From positions 248,001 through 312,000 of the forward strand of contig JBCBNV010000003.1 in NCBI GenBank assembly GCA_039821605.1: 64,000 bases of DNA, given 5' to 3'. The DNA comes from CALBPI01 sp039821605. GTDB taxonomy: Bacteria > Pseudomonadota > Gammaproteobacteria > Steroidobacterales > Woeseiaceae. A program made the translations under genes and the position numbers. Below the pieces are notes generated by a model. That model was not told the DNA's origin. It saw only the letters and a program-made list of their open reading frames with translations, and ran no database searches. Shown here in pieces: positions 53,936-63,230 of the stretch (the stretch's first letter is position 1; every line of letters begins with the position of its first letter).

Positions 53936-55321
53936 ATGAGCGACGCGAGCACGATCGAAGGCGCCGGCCCGGCGGCCGCCGGCACACGCCCCATTCCAAC
54001 GGCGAACGCCGATGTGATGCACATCCCGGGCGAGGACGGCCTGCCCTGGTTCGGCATGGCGCGCGAATTCCTGACCGACCCGCGCGGCATGAGCCGGCGC
54101 ATGCGTGACACCTACGGCCCCGTGTTTCGGACTCGGTTCATCGGCCAGCGCACCGTCTCCCTATCAGGCGTCGAAGGCCTCGAGCTCGTGTTGCTCGACC
54201 GCGAAAAGAACTTTTCCAGCGAACAGGGCTGGGACCACACCATCGGTCGCTTCTTTCGTCGCGGGCTCATGCTGCTCGATTTCGACGAGCACCGCTTCCA
54301 CCGCCGCATCATGCAGGCCGCGTTCAAGCGCGATGCACTCGAGCACTACATGGCCAGCATGGACGAGGTCGTCGAACGCTCGCTGGCGCTCTGGCGCGAC
54401 AGCGATGATTTCCGCTTCTACCCCGCCGTGAAGCAGCTCACGCTCGACAACGCGGCCGTCGCCTTCCTGGGTATCGCACTGGGCAGTGAAGCGGACCGGC
54501 TCAACACGGCCTTTATCGACAGCGTGGCGGCAAGTATCGCGCTGATTCGCATACCCATCCCCGGACTCGGCTACTGGCGCGGGCTCAAGGGGCGAGCGTT
54601 GCTGCAGGACTTCTTCCGCACCCAGATCCCCGAGCGCCGCAAGAGCGACGGCCAGGACATGTTCACGCGCCTGTGCCACGCCACGGACGATGAGGGCCGC
54701 CGGTTCTCGGACGACGACATCGTCGATCACATGATTTTCCTCATGATGGCCGCGCACGACACGCTCACGAGTTCGCTCACGACGGCCGCCTACGGTCTCG
54801 CGGCGCATCCCGAGTGGCAGCAGCGCCTGCGCGCCGAAGCCGCCGTCACGGGCAATGGTCCGCTGGCCTACGACCGGCTCGACGCGCTGCCGCAGACCGA
54901 ATGGGTCTTCAACGAAGCGCTGCGCATGTGGGGCCCCGTGCCGTTTGTGCCGCGACGAACGCAGCGCGAGTTCGAATTCCAGGGGGTGCGCATCCCTGCC
55001 AACGTACAAGTGGGCGTCTCGCCCGATGCCGCCCATTACGACCCCGAGATCTGGACCGACCCTGAGCGCTTCGATCCCGAACGCTTCTCGCCCGATCGCG
55101 CCGAGCACAAACGCCACCTGTTCGCGTTCTGCCCCTACGGCGGCGGCGCGCACAAGTGCATCGGCATGCACTTCGCACTGATTCTGGCCAAGGTCATGCT
55201 GCGTCGACTCGTGATGCAGTTCGACATTGCCCTGCCCGCCGGGCGCGAGCACGCCGTACAGCACCTGCCGATCCCGAAGCCCAAAGACGGTCTGCCGCTG
55301 ATCCTCACACCGCGCGCCTGA
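53936..55321 (+). CDS. Cytochrome P450
   Basis: This 461-residue soluble bacterial P450 has the heme-ligand motif FCPYGGGAHKCIG with Cys408, the ExxR helix K in NEALRMW, and an I-helix stretch MMAAHDTLTSSL. No membrane anchor is seen. It hydroxylates a hydrophobic compound with electrons from a ferredoxin or similar. No redox partner lies beside it. Divergence from a TetR/beta-oxidation operon suggests the product enters that pathway. Confidence 0.94.
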   Translation: MSDASTIEGAGPAAAGTRPIPTANADVMHIPGEDGLPWFGMAREFLTDPRGMSRRMRDTYGPVFRTRFIGQRTVSLSGVEGLELVLLDREKNFSSEQGWDHTIGRFFRRGLMLLDFDEHRFHRRIMQAAFKRDALEHYMASMDEVVERSLALWRDSDDFRFYPAVKQLTLDNAAVAFLGIALGSEADRLNTAFIDSVAASIALIRIPIPGLGYWRGLKGRALLQDFFRTQIPERRKSDGQDMFTRLCHATDDEGRRFSDDDIVDHMIFLMMAAHDTLTSSLTTAAYGLAAHPEWQQRLRAEAAVTGNGPLAYDRLDALPQTEWVFNEALRMWGPVPFVPRRTQREFEFQGVRIPANVQVGVSPDAAHYDPEIWTDPERFDPERFSPDRAEHKRHLFAFCPYGGGAHKCIGMHFALILAKVMLRRLVMQFDIALPAGREHAVQHLPIPKPKDGLPLILTPRA

Positions 55322-55363
55322 TGTCCGGCGGGCCGCCCGCTACCCGCGCACAAAAACTCGACA

Positions 55364-55369
55364 TATACT
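55364..55369 (+). promoter_or_regulatory. Possible -10 box before the RND genes
   Basis: TATACT about 106 bases before the RND start codon (55475). No recognisable -35 at 17 bases, so low confidence. Confidence 0.28.
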
Positions 55370-55474
55370 GGACACGGGGGCTTTCGCCGTCGATCGCGCG
55401 CGCCCCGCAGTGTGCAACCGGCCCGTGCCGCGCTGACACAGCTGTCTGAGCGATCGCCATTTGGGGGCGCCACC

Positions 55475-58400
55475 ATGCGATTGACCCGGTCGAGTCTCGC
55501 TAACCCGGCCGCCGTCGCCATCGTCGCGGCGGTCGTGGTTCTGCTCGGCCTGCTGTCGATGACACGGATTCCCGCGCAGCTACTGCCGCAGATCGAAAAG
55601 CCCATCGTAACCGTGATGTCGTCGTGGCCCGGCGCATCGCCCCGCGAAATCGAGTCGGAGTTGACCGTCCCCATCGAAGAAGTGCTCCAAGGCACGCCGG
55701 GCATGACGGAAATGAGCGCATGGAGCATGCCCAATTTCGGCTTCATGCAGCTTGAGTTCGCGCTTGAAACCGACATGACGCGCACGCTCATTGAGATTAT
55801 CAGCCGCCTCAACCGGTTGCGGCCGCTGCCGGCGAATGCCGAACGCCCTCAGGTCAGCCTCGGTGAGTGGGGCGATGCCAACGACCAGCTCATCGAGTAC
55901 TACGTGCAGCAACTCGATGGCGATGAAAGCGACCTGATACGCAACAAGCGGTTTCTTCGAGAGGTGATCCGACCGGAGCTTGCCTCACTGTACGGCGTTG
56001 CCAACGTCGACATGTTCGACACGAGCGGCAACGCCAGTGACCAGTTGCAGATCGTCGTTGACCCGTACAAGGCGGCCGACGTCGGAATCGATATCGCTCG
56101 CGCCGTTGACCGGATCGGCCGTTCGGCAAACATCTCCTCGGGCGTCGTGGACGTAGGCCGCCGCAGCTACACCTTGCGCATTGAGGGGCGCTATGAGGTC
56201 GACGAACTCGAGCAGCTGATTCTCGAGTGGCGCGGCGGACTGCCGGTGAAGCTCGGCGACATCGCTGACATTCGCTACGGCCCACCCAAGCGCGAAGGCT
56301 TCATCTATCACAATGGCCGTTCCGCCGCGCGCCTCGCCATTACGAAGACTACGGATGCGAACGTGCTGGAAGCGCTCGAGGGCGTCAAGGCGCGCATCGA
56401 CACACTCAATGAGACGGTTTTCAAAGCGCGCAACATGCGCGCCGTCTACAGCTTCGACCCGGCGCTCTACATCAATCGGTCGATCAACCTGCTCGGCGGC
56501 AACCTGATCGCGGGCATCGTTCTGGCCGTCGGTGTGCTGTGGCTGTTCCTTCGCCAATGGCGGGCAACGCTCATCATTGCAGTTGCGATCCCCGTGTCGC
56601 TATTGGCAACCTTCCTCGTGCTCAATGCCGCCGGCAGGTCTCTCAACGTGATCTCACTGGCCGGGCTCGCGTTTGCCACAGGGATGGTGCTTGACGCCGC
56701 GATTGTCGTGCTCGAGAACATCGTTCGGCTACGCGAACGCGGCGAGTCCGCCGATACCGCAAGCGATCAAGGCACCACACAGGTTTGGGGCGCCCTGCTC
56801 GCTTCGACGGCAACCACGGTGGCCATCTTCATACCCATCATGTTTCTCCGCGATGTCGAAGGGCAGATGTTCGCGGATCTCGCGCTGACGATCGCCATAG
56901 GCGTTACCGTGTCGCTGCTCGTCGCGATCACAATTTTGCCCACCGCGGCGCGTTACTGGATGCGCGAGTTGCCCACGCACTCACGAAAGGAACGCGTCTG
57001 GGACCGACTTGCCGACCGCATTGTCACCCTGACCGGGACGCCGCGTCGGCGCGTGGGCTGGATCACAGGGCTCATGGCGACCTCGATTGCCGCGACTGTC
57101 ATGCTCTGGCCCGAGAGCAATTACCTGCCGCCCGTGAAGCGCGACACCGTCGACAGTTTTCTGTTCTTCCCGCCCGGCACCAATGTGGACACCGCGGACC
57201 GCGAGATTGCCCAGCTTCTGAACGAACGTCTCGCGCCCCACCTGGACGGCAGCAAGTCGCCCGCAATCCGTGACTACTTCCTGTGGTCGTTCCCAGGTGG
57301 CACGGGCGGCTGGCTCGCGATCAACCCCGTCGACGGCACAGACCTCGAGAGTTTCCAGGCTTTGGTCATGGGCGACATCATTGCGGGCATACCGGACATG
57401 TTCGGATTTACTTTGCGTCGCAGCTTGTTTGGTGGCTTCGAGGATTCCAACAGCGTTGAGATGCGCCTGGCCTCGACGGACATCGAAGCCCTGAAGCCGG
57501 CCGTGGCGCAGGCGATGCAGTTGGTGCCAACCATCCTGCCCGGGGCGTCGGCGCAACCACAACCCGACCCGTTTGCCGAGGCGAGCGAACTCCGGTTCTC
57601 ACCCGATGATGTGAGGTTGGCGGAGGTCGGCTGGAATCGTGAGGATCTGACCCGCGTGATTCTGCAGCTGGGCCAGGGCGTCTGGCTTGGCGAGTACTTC
57701 ACGGGACGCGAACGGGTGGACATCTACCTCAAGACCACGCGGTTCGCGACACCGGAGGCGATGGCGGCATTGCCCGTCGCAACACCTGCGGGCGGTGTCG
57801 TGCCACTGGGCCACCTGGCCCGAGTCGAGGTAGCGCCGTCGCCGGCGATGATCATTCGAATCGATCGCGCCCGCGTGTACAGCCTGATCGTGAATCCGCC
57901 ACCGGGCGTATCGCTCGAGTCACTCATCGATACGCTCAAGACCGAAGTCGAACCACAGCTTGCCAATCTCATGCCTGCGGATGGCAGTATTCGGTACGCG
58001 GGCAGCGTTCAGGATCTCGAGCGCGCCATCGGTTCACTGGGCAGCAATTTTCTTGTCGCTATCGGACTATTGGTCTTAATCATGGCCGGGCTGTTCCGAT
58101 CACTCAAAGACGCCCTGCTTGTAGTCGTGTCGATTCCGCTGGCGGCCGTCGGTGGCGTGTTGGCGATCCAGCTCGTCAACCAGATCAATTTTCAACCGCT
58201 CGACCTGCTCGGGATGATTGGCTTCATCATCTTGCTCGGTCTCGTCGTCAACAACGCCATCCTGCTCGTGGCACAAACCCGAGCCGCCGAAGCGGACGGA
58301 CTCGGTCGCGAGGACGCCGTGAGGCGTGCATTGCAGTACCGGCTGCGTCCGATATTCATGAGCACACTGACCAGTCTGTTCGGCATGTTGCCATTGTTGG

Positions 58401-58570
58401 TCGTGCCGGGTGCCGGGAGCGAGATCTATCGCGCCATGGCCGCCGCCATCGTCGGTGGCATGTCCGTTTCGACACTGTTCACATTGCTGTTGTTACCGAG
58501 TTTGCTCATGGCCACACCCATGCAGCGCAAGCAGGTCGTTCCAAAGGAGTCCGCGATTGCAAGCAAGTAG
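55475..58570 (+). CDS. RND efflux pump permease
   Basis: This 1031-residue permease of the HAE-1/AcrB type has twelve membrane helices in two repeats. Seen are the first helix VAIVAAVVVLLGLLSM, GLAFATGMVLDAAIVVLENI (helix 4 with the proton-relay Asp pair region), PLDLLGMIGFIILLGLVVNNAI and STLTSLFGMLPLLVVPGAG near the end. The inner-membrane proton/drug antiporter would pair with the adaptor encoded next. The start ATG 55475 removes 21 non-conserved residues from the longer frame. No outer-membrane factor gene is nearby. Confidence 0.94.
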   Translation: MRLTRSSLANPAAVAIVAAVVVLLGLLSMTRIPAQLLPQIEKPIVTVMSSWPGASPREIESELTVPIEEVLQGTPGMTEMSAWSMPNFGFMQLEFALETDMTRTLIEIISRLNRLRPLPANAERPQVSLGEWGDANDQLIEYYVQQLDGDESDLIRNKRFLREVIRPELASLYGVANVDMFDTSGNASDQLQIVVDPYKAADVGIDIARAVDRIGRSANISSGVVDVGRRSYTLRIEGRYEVDELEQLILEWRGGLPVKLGDIADIRYGPPKREGFIYHNGRSAARLAITKTTDANVLEALEGVKARIDTLNETVFKARNMRAVYSFDPALYINRSINLLGGNLIAGIVLAVGVLWLFLRQWRATLIIAVAIPVSLLATFLVLNAAGRSLNVISLAGLAFATGMVLDAAIVVLENIVRLRERGESADTASDQGTTQVWGALLASTATTVAIFIPIMFLRDVEGQMFADLALTIAIGVTVSLLVAITILPTAARYWMRELPTHSRKERVWDRLADRIVTLTGTPRRRVGWITGLMATSIAATVMLWPESNYLPPVKRDTVDSFLFFPPGTNVDTADREIAQLLNERLAPHLDGSKSPAIRDYFLWSFPGGTGGWLAINPVDGTDLESFQALVMGDIIAGIPDMFGFTLRRSLFGGFEDSNSVEMRLASTDIEALKPAVAQAMQLVPTILPGASAQPQPDPFAEASELRFSPDDVRLAEVGWNREDLTRVILQLGQGVWLGEYFTGRERVDIYLKTTRFATPEAMAALPVATPAGGVVPLGHLARVEVAPSPAMIIRIDRARVYSLIVNPPPGVSLESLIDTLKTEVEPQLANLMPADGSIRYAGSVQDLERAIGSLGSNFLVAIGLLVLIMAGLFRSLKDALLVVVSIPLAAVGGVLAIQLVNQINFQPLDLLGMIGFIILLGLVVNNAILLVAQTRAAEADGLGREDAVRRALQYRLRPIFMSTLTSLFGMLPLLVVPGAGSEIYRAMAAAIVGGMSVSTLFTLLLLPSLLMATPMQRKQVVPKESAIASK

Positions 58571-58583
58571 GCACCACACGCGA

Positions 58584-59636
58584 ATGCAACGCTGCACCTG
58601 GCTGCTGAGCGCGAGTCTCGCTGCGTGCGGCCTGAGCGCGGCGGCGCTCGCGCAAGACTCAGCATTCCCGCCGGCACGGGTTGCTGTCACGGTCGCCGAA
58701 ACGCGTGACATGGCGCCTGTCGTCGACGTCACTGGCACCGTCGTGAGCCTCAACGACTCGCGGATCGCAGCCGAAATTGAGGGCGTCTTGACCTGGCTCG
58801 CCAATGTCGGTGATGCAGTAAACGCCGGCGACGTCATCGGCCGCATCGATCCGCGACTCATTCAGATTGCGCTCGATCGGGCGCGCGCCAACGTGGCTCG
58901 ACTCGACAGCGAGTACCGCTACCGCGAGCGCCAGCTCGAACGCACGCAGGAGCTCACCCGGCAGAACGTATCGTCGGCCACACTGCTCGACGAGGCGCGC
59001 GCCCGCCGAGATCAGGCGATGCACGAACTCGCCGACGCGCGCGCGGTCCTGGCTCGCGCTGAAGGCGATCGGGCGCGAACCGAAATTCGCGCACCGTTTT
59101 CCGGCCATGTCACCGAACGGCTGGCCTCGGTCGGTGAATTCGTCACCGTGGGCGAGGATGTGCTGCGCTTCGTCGACACGCGCCGTCTGGAGATCGCGCT
59201 GCCGGCACCCATCGCATTAACGCCGTACATTCAGACGGGCGCAACGGTTTCGGTGCGCGGTAACGGCACGCTAAGAGAGCACACCGTACGCACCGTCGTG
59301 CCGGTTGGCGATGTGGTATCGCGCATGGTGGAGGTCCGGCTCGACGCCGGTGACAGCGACTGGCTCGTCGGTACGCCCGTGCAGGTGAGCCTGCCGAGCG
59401 CTACGCCCCTGCGCACTGTGGCTGTGCCGCGGGACGCGCTCGTCGAGCGCGGCGACAAGACCTTTATTTACAGGATCAGCGAACAGGGCACCGCTGAGCA
59501 GATCGTCGCCGACGTGCGCAGCGTCATCGGTCTTTGGGTTGGCATCGGCAGCGGCATCGCCGCTGGCGATCGCGTCATTGTGCGCGGTGCGGAGCGCCTG
59601 GGACCCGGACAAGCCGTCCTGATCATCGACGATTGA
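58584..59636 (+). CDS. RND membrane-fusion (adaptor) protein
   Basis: This 350-residue periplasmic adaptor has a signal peptide (ALA-QDS) and a lipoyl half-motif ADVIGRID-type segment (VGDAVNAGDVIGRIDPRL). A coiled coil spans about 95-150 (VSSATLLDEARARRDQAMHEL), then the second lipoyl part IRAPFSGHV and beta-barrel parts. ATG 58584 follows the permease stop by 13 bases. An internal LAAC could be a lipobox but the hydrophobic stretch before it is short. Adaptor after permease is the reverse of the usual gene order. Confidence 0.9.
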   Translation: MQRCTWLLSASLAACGLSAAALAQDSAFPPARVAVTVAETRDMAPVVDVTGTVVSLNDSRIAAEIEGVLTWLANVGDAVNAGDVIGRIDPRLIQIALDRARANVARLDSEYRYRERQLERTQELTRQNVSSATLLDEARARRDQAMHELADARAVLARAEGDRARTEIRAPFSGHVTERLASVGEFVTVGEDVLRFVDTRRLEIALPAPIALTPYIQTGATVSVRGNGTLREHTVRTVVPVGDVVSRMVEVRLDAGDSDWLVGTPVQVSLPSATPLRTVAVPRDALVERGDKTFIYRISEQGTAEQIVADVRSVIGLWVGIGSGIAAGDRVIVRGAERLGPGQAVLIIDD

Positions 59637-59707
59637 CGCACGCACCGATCCGGGTGGCGCCGGCCACGGGGAGCGCTATCCTTGTTGCGTGTAACACGGG
59701 AGCACCC

Positions 59708-61099
59708 ATGACGAGCGAGACAGACGCCCTTGCGCTGGCGACCGCGGCGGCACGCGACTGGCTGGCCGGTTTCGAAACCCAGCCTGCAGGTGCCACCGAG
59801 GATTTCGAAACCCTGTACGCGCGCTTTGATGCAACGCTCCCGGAACGTGGCAGCCGCGCCGAAGACGTGATCCGGACGCTCATCGACATCACTCGTGGTG
59901 GCCTGCAGGGCAACGCGGGCGGACGCTTTTTCGGTTGGGTCATCGGCGGCGTGACGCCCGCGGCGCTAGCCGCAGACTGGCTCGTGTCCACCTGGGACCA
60001 GAATGCCGCGCTCTACCATGTGAGCCCGATTGCCTCGGTCATCGAGCAACGCACGGGCGAATGGCTCAAGCAGCTGTTCGGGCTGCCCGCGGAAAGCTCG
60101 TTTGCCCTGACCACAGGCACGCAGATGGCGCATGCCACAGCGCTGGCGGCCGCGCGACATCGCGTGCTCGCCGCGGCGGGTTGGGACGTCGAGCAAGACG
60201 GCCTGTTCGGCGCACCGCGCGTCGCGGTCATCACGGGACGCAATCGACACACCTCGGTCGACCGCGCCGTGCGCCTGCTGGGCTTCGGGCAGGCCAACCT
60301 GCACGTCATCGACAGCCGTGCCGACACCGTGTCGCACGGCGAGCTCGCGGCAACCCTGGCGACCCACGGCGGCCCGGCCATCGTCGTGCTCAATGCCGCC
60401 GACCTCAACGTGGGCGGCTGCGACCCGTTTGCCGAGCTGATCCCCGTCGCCCGGGAACACGGCGCCTGGGTGCACATCGACGGCGCATTCGGCCTGTTTG
60501 CCGCGGTCAGCGAACGCCAGCGTCCGCACGTCGCCGGCATCGAACTCGCGGACAGCTGGTCGACCGATGCGCACAAGTGGCTCAACACGCCCTTCGACTG
60601 CGGTGTGATGATCTGCCGCCACGCCGAGGCGCACCGCGCCGCCATGACCCAGAGCGCGAGCTACATCGCACCCGGCGACGGCGCGCGCGACGAGATCGAC
60701 TGGAACCCCGAATGGTCGCGACGGGCGCGCGCGATCCCCGTCTACGCCGCGCTCCAGGAATTGGGCCGTGAAGGCGTCGCCGACATCGTCGATCGCTGTT
60801 GCCGGCTGTGCGAACGCATCGTTACCGGCATCGGCGCTCTCGACGGTGCCGAGATTGTTGCGCACGCACAGCTCAACCAGGGCTTGCTGCGCTTCCCCGT
60901 CCAGGGCGACGAAGACGCGGGCGACGCCCGCACGAAGCAGGTCATCGCGGACATCAATGCCTCGGGCGAGGCCTTTTTCAGCAGCACCACATGGAACGGG
61001 AGCACCGCCATGCGTGTGAGTCTGTGCAACTGGCGCACGGGCGACGCTGAAGTCGAACGCGCCATCGCGGCGGCTGAGCACGCGCTGGCCAAGCGCTAA
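59708..61099 (+). CDS. PLP-dependent group II decarboxylase
   Basis: This 463-residue aspartate/aromatic decarboxylase-type PLP enzyme has a Schiff-base Lys290 in STDAHKWLNTPFDCG, the phosphate-binding TTGTQMAHATAL and the Asp-containing AWVHIDGAFGL. Members decarboxylate amino acids such as aspartate, glutamate or aromatic ones. The substrate is not shown. A 71-base gap separates it from the efflux genes, and its stop shares CTAA with a minus-strand remnant. Confidence 0.9.
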   Translation: MTSETDALALATAAARDWLAGFETQPAGATEDFETLYARFDATLPERGSRAEDVIRTLIDITRGGLQGNAGGRFFGWVIGGVTPAALAADWLVSTWDQNAALYHVSPIASVIEQRTGEWLKQLFGLPAESSFALTTGTQMAHATALAAARHRVLAAAGWDVEQDGLFGAPRVAVITGRNRHTSVDRAVRLLGFGQANLHVIDSRADTVSHGELAATLATHGGPAIVVLNAADLNVGGCDPFAELIPVAREHGAWVHIDGAFGLFAAVSERQRPHVAGIELADSWSTDAHKWLNTPFDCGVMICRHAEAHRAAMTQSASYIAPGDGARDEIDWNPEWSRRARAIPVYAALQELGREGVADIVDRCCRLCERIVTGIGALDGAEIVAHAQLNQGLLRFPVQGDEDAGDARTKQVIADINASGEAFFSSTTWNGSTAMRVSLCNWRTGDAEVERAIAAAEHALAKR

Positions 61100-61215
61100 C
61101 GCACCCGCAGTTTCGCCAGCAGCGCCTCGAGCACGGCATCCGACTCGCCGCGAGCGGCGAAACAGCGGAAGCAGGCGAATTGTGCGCCGGGCTGCGCGAA
61201 CGCATCGGCGCCTAC
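61096..61215 (-). pseudogene. Possible 3' remnant of a lost gene
   Basis: On the minus strand 39 codons ending in TAG at 61096-61098 have strong GC in third positions and read as a protein tail with CxxC (FACFRCFAARGES) and a helical end (LEALLAKLRVR). No ATG, GTG or TTG starts it before the SDR stop at 61256. Its stop overlaps that of the plus-strand decarboxylase. I read it as the end of a decayed gene. Chance is possible. Confidence 0.25.
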
Positions 61216-61255
61216 CCGGGCTGCCCGGATGCGCCCTAGGCAGTGCGTGGCCGCG

Positions 61256-62029
61256 CTACAGCGAGTTGATCGCGTGGCCGCCGTCGACGGTGATCGTGGC
61301 CCCGGTCATGAAGCTGCCCGCGTCGCTCGCCAGCAGCAGAAGCGCGCCATCTAGCTCGGGCAGCTCGCCGGGGCGACGCAGCGGGACGCCCTTGATCATC
61401 TTTTCGGACTGCGGAGTGGCGAAGAATTCGCGGTTGATATCCGTCACGAAAAACCCCGGTGCGATGGCGTTGACGCGGACACCGTAGCGCGCCCATTCCG
61501 TGGCCAGCGCCTCGGTCAGCCGAATGACACCGGCCTTGGATGCCGAATACACCGACAGCATCGGCGCGACCCGGCGGCCCAGTATCGAGGCGATATTGAC
61601 CAGGCTGCCGCCCTGCCCGCCCTCAGCCATCAGTCGACCCGCGGCGCGAGCCACACGAAACACGCCGTTCAGATTCGTTTCAATCACGGCATCGTAGTCG
61701 TCATCGCTGAACTGCAACGCAAACGCCTCGCGCGAGATGCCTGCGTTGTTGATCACGACGCTCGGGGTGCCCAGTGCTTTGGCAGCGGCGGCGATGCCGG
61801 CATCCACCGACTCGGAGGTCGTCACGTCCATCTCGACAACGGCGGCACGGCGGCCGTAGGTGTCCGTGATCATTGCCGCCGTCTCCTCGAGCGGCTCGCG
61901 ACGCCGACCGGTGACGGCCACGTCCGCGCCCGCTTCAGCGAGCGTCAGGGCAAACTGCCTGCCAAGTCCGGAACCACCACCCGTGACGATGGCAGTGCGC
62001 CCCGTCAAATCAAACCGACTCTTGCTCAT
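61256..62029 (-). CDS. Short-chain dehydrogenase/reductase
   Basis: This 257-residue classical SDR has TGGGSGLGRQ (residues about 16-25), NNAG, catalytic Ser in IASILG, YSASKAG and IAPGFF, and a C-terminal TGATITVDGGHAINSL. It resembles 3-oxoacyl-type or hydroxyacyl-CoA dehydrogenases. It overlaps the PaaI gene by ATGA and is the last gene of the icmF operon, where a CoA-ester dehydrogenase would fit. Confidence 0.93.
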   Translation of the reverse strand: MSKSRFDLTGRTAIVTGGGSGLGRQFALTLAEAGADVAVTGRRREPLEETAAMITDTYGRRAAVVEMDVTTSESVDAGIAAAAKALGTPSVVINNAGISREAFALQFSDDDYDAVIETNLNGVFRVARAAGRLMAEGGQGGSLVNIASILGRRVAPMLSVYSASKAGVIRLTEALATEWARYGVRVNAIAPGFFVTDINREFFATPQSEKMIKGVPLRRPGELPELDGALLLLASDAGSFMTGATITVDGGHAINSL

Positions 62030-62490
62030 GTCGCGCCTCCATCGCCGACCGGGCTAGGATCGCGCGGCCGCAACTTGAATGTGCACTGCGCTGTTGCGCA
62101 GATCTGTGAATCTTCGTCGTCCCCGTGACTGGGATCGAATACGGTGGACTGCGTGAATGCTGTGCGACCGGCGCGGCGCGTGAGTCGGCCTTCAGCGTAG
62201 AGCGTGTCGCCGGTCACGGCCCGCATGAAGTTCGTCGACTGGGTCATCGTCACCGACACCTCGCTACCGCGCTCGCCGCCGTGAGCGGCAAAGGCTGCAG
62301 CGATATCGAGCATCGACATGATGATGCCGCCATGCGCCATGCCCAACGTGTTCGTGTGAACCTTGCCCAACGGCATGCACATCCGCACATAGCCCGGGCG
62401 CGCGGCCACAATGCGGAAATCGAGAAACTCGAGATAGGTGCCCTCGTAATTGGGGATACCCATATCAGCCGGTGTCAGCGCCTCGGTCAC
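62026..62490 (-). CDS. PaaI-family thioesterase
   Basis: This 154-residue hot-dog thioesterase has the conserved NTLGMAHGGIIMSMLDIAAAFA block and SVTMTQSTNFMRAVTGDTLYAEGRL, where Asp and Gly form the CoA-ester site. It hydrolyses an acyl-CoA, possibly to recover CoA in the pathway. ATGA overlaps at both ends put it in the same operon as icmF. Confidence 0.9.
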   Translation of the reverse strand: MTEALTPADMGIPNYEGTYLEFLDFRIVAARPGYVRMCMPLGKVHTNTLGMAHGGIIMSMLDIAAAFAAHGGERGSEVSVTMTQSTNFMRAVTGDTLYAEGRLTRRAGRTAFTQSTVFDPSHGDDEDSQICATAQCTFKLRPRDPSPVGDGGAT

Positions 62491-63230
62491 TTGATGAACT
62501 CCGCAAGTCGGTCGTTGGTGTCGGCGATATCGTAGTCGCTAGCCAACTCGACGGCGAGACCCTCGGCCAGCGGCAGGCTCTCGGTACGGCGCCAGAGATC
62601 CTTGTAAGCAGCGATCACATCCGCGCTATTCGTCAGGATCCTTGCGATGACGGCATCGACATGCGCGTCGAGCTCAGCCGCCGGCGCGTGCCCATTGGCG
62701 AGACCCCAGGCCACCGCCTCGGCTGCGGTGAATGAGCGCGCGGTCAATGCGAGCTCACGCGCGACCAGCGGGGGCACGCGGCGCGGCAGGCGCTGCGTCA
62801 TACCCCAGGTCGGTCGCACGCCCCACTTGGCGTGCGTATCGCCGAGCTTCGCTTCATCGGCGATGTAGACGAGGTCGCAACCGAGCACGAGTTCGAGTGC
62901 ACCCGTAAAGCAATGACCATTGACCTTGGCGATCACGGGCTGACGCATTGCTGTCATCGCGCCCAGAGCGCGCCCCGCGGGAACATCGAGAATGTCGCCC
63001 ACCTTGCCTTGCACAATGGGCCGACCGCCCAGTGCTTTGAGGTCAACACCTGCCGAGAATGCGCGACCCGCACCTGTCAGCACAACAACGCGATCTTCGG
63101 GTGTCACGGCGTCCAGCGCGTCGGCCAGCGCCTCGAGCATGCCGGGCGTGATCGCGTTGAGCGCATCGGGACGACTCAGCGTGAGCGTGAGCACGCCGTT
63201 GCCGGCACGCTCGACCGTCAGCTCACTCAC
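62487..63230 (-). CDS. Enoyl-CoA hydratase/isomerase
   Basis: This 247-residue crotonase-family protein has TGAGRAFSAGVDLKALGG (residues about 51-68) and the oxyanion NGHCFTGALELVLGCD, then KWGVRPTWGMTQRLPRRVP. The family includes hydratases and isomerases and the reaction is not fixed. Start ATG 63230 overlaps the icmF stop (ATGA). Confidence 0.9.
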   Translation of the reverse strand: MSELTVERAGNGVLTLTLSRPDALNAITPGMLEALADALDAVTPEDRVVVLTGAGRAFSAGVDLKALGGRPIVQGKVGDILDVPAGRALGAMTAMRQPVIAKVNGHCFTGALELVLGCDLVYIADEAKLGDTHAKWGVRPTWGMTQRLPRRVPPLVARELALTARSFTAAEAVAWGLANGHAPAAELDAHVDAVIARILTNSADVIAAYKDLWRRTESLPLAEGLAVELASDYDIADTNDRLAEFIK

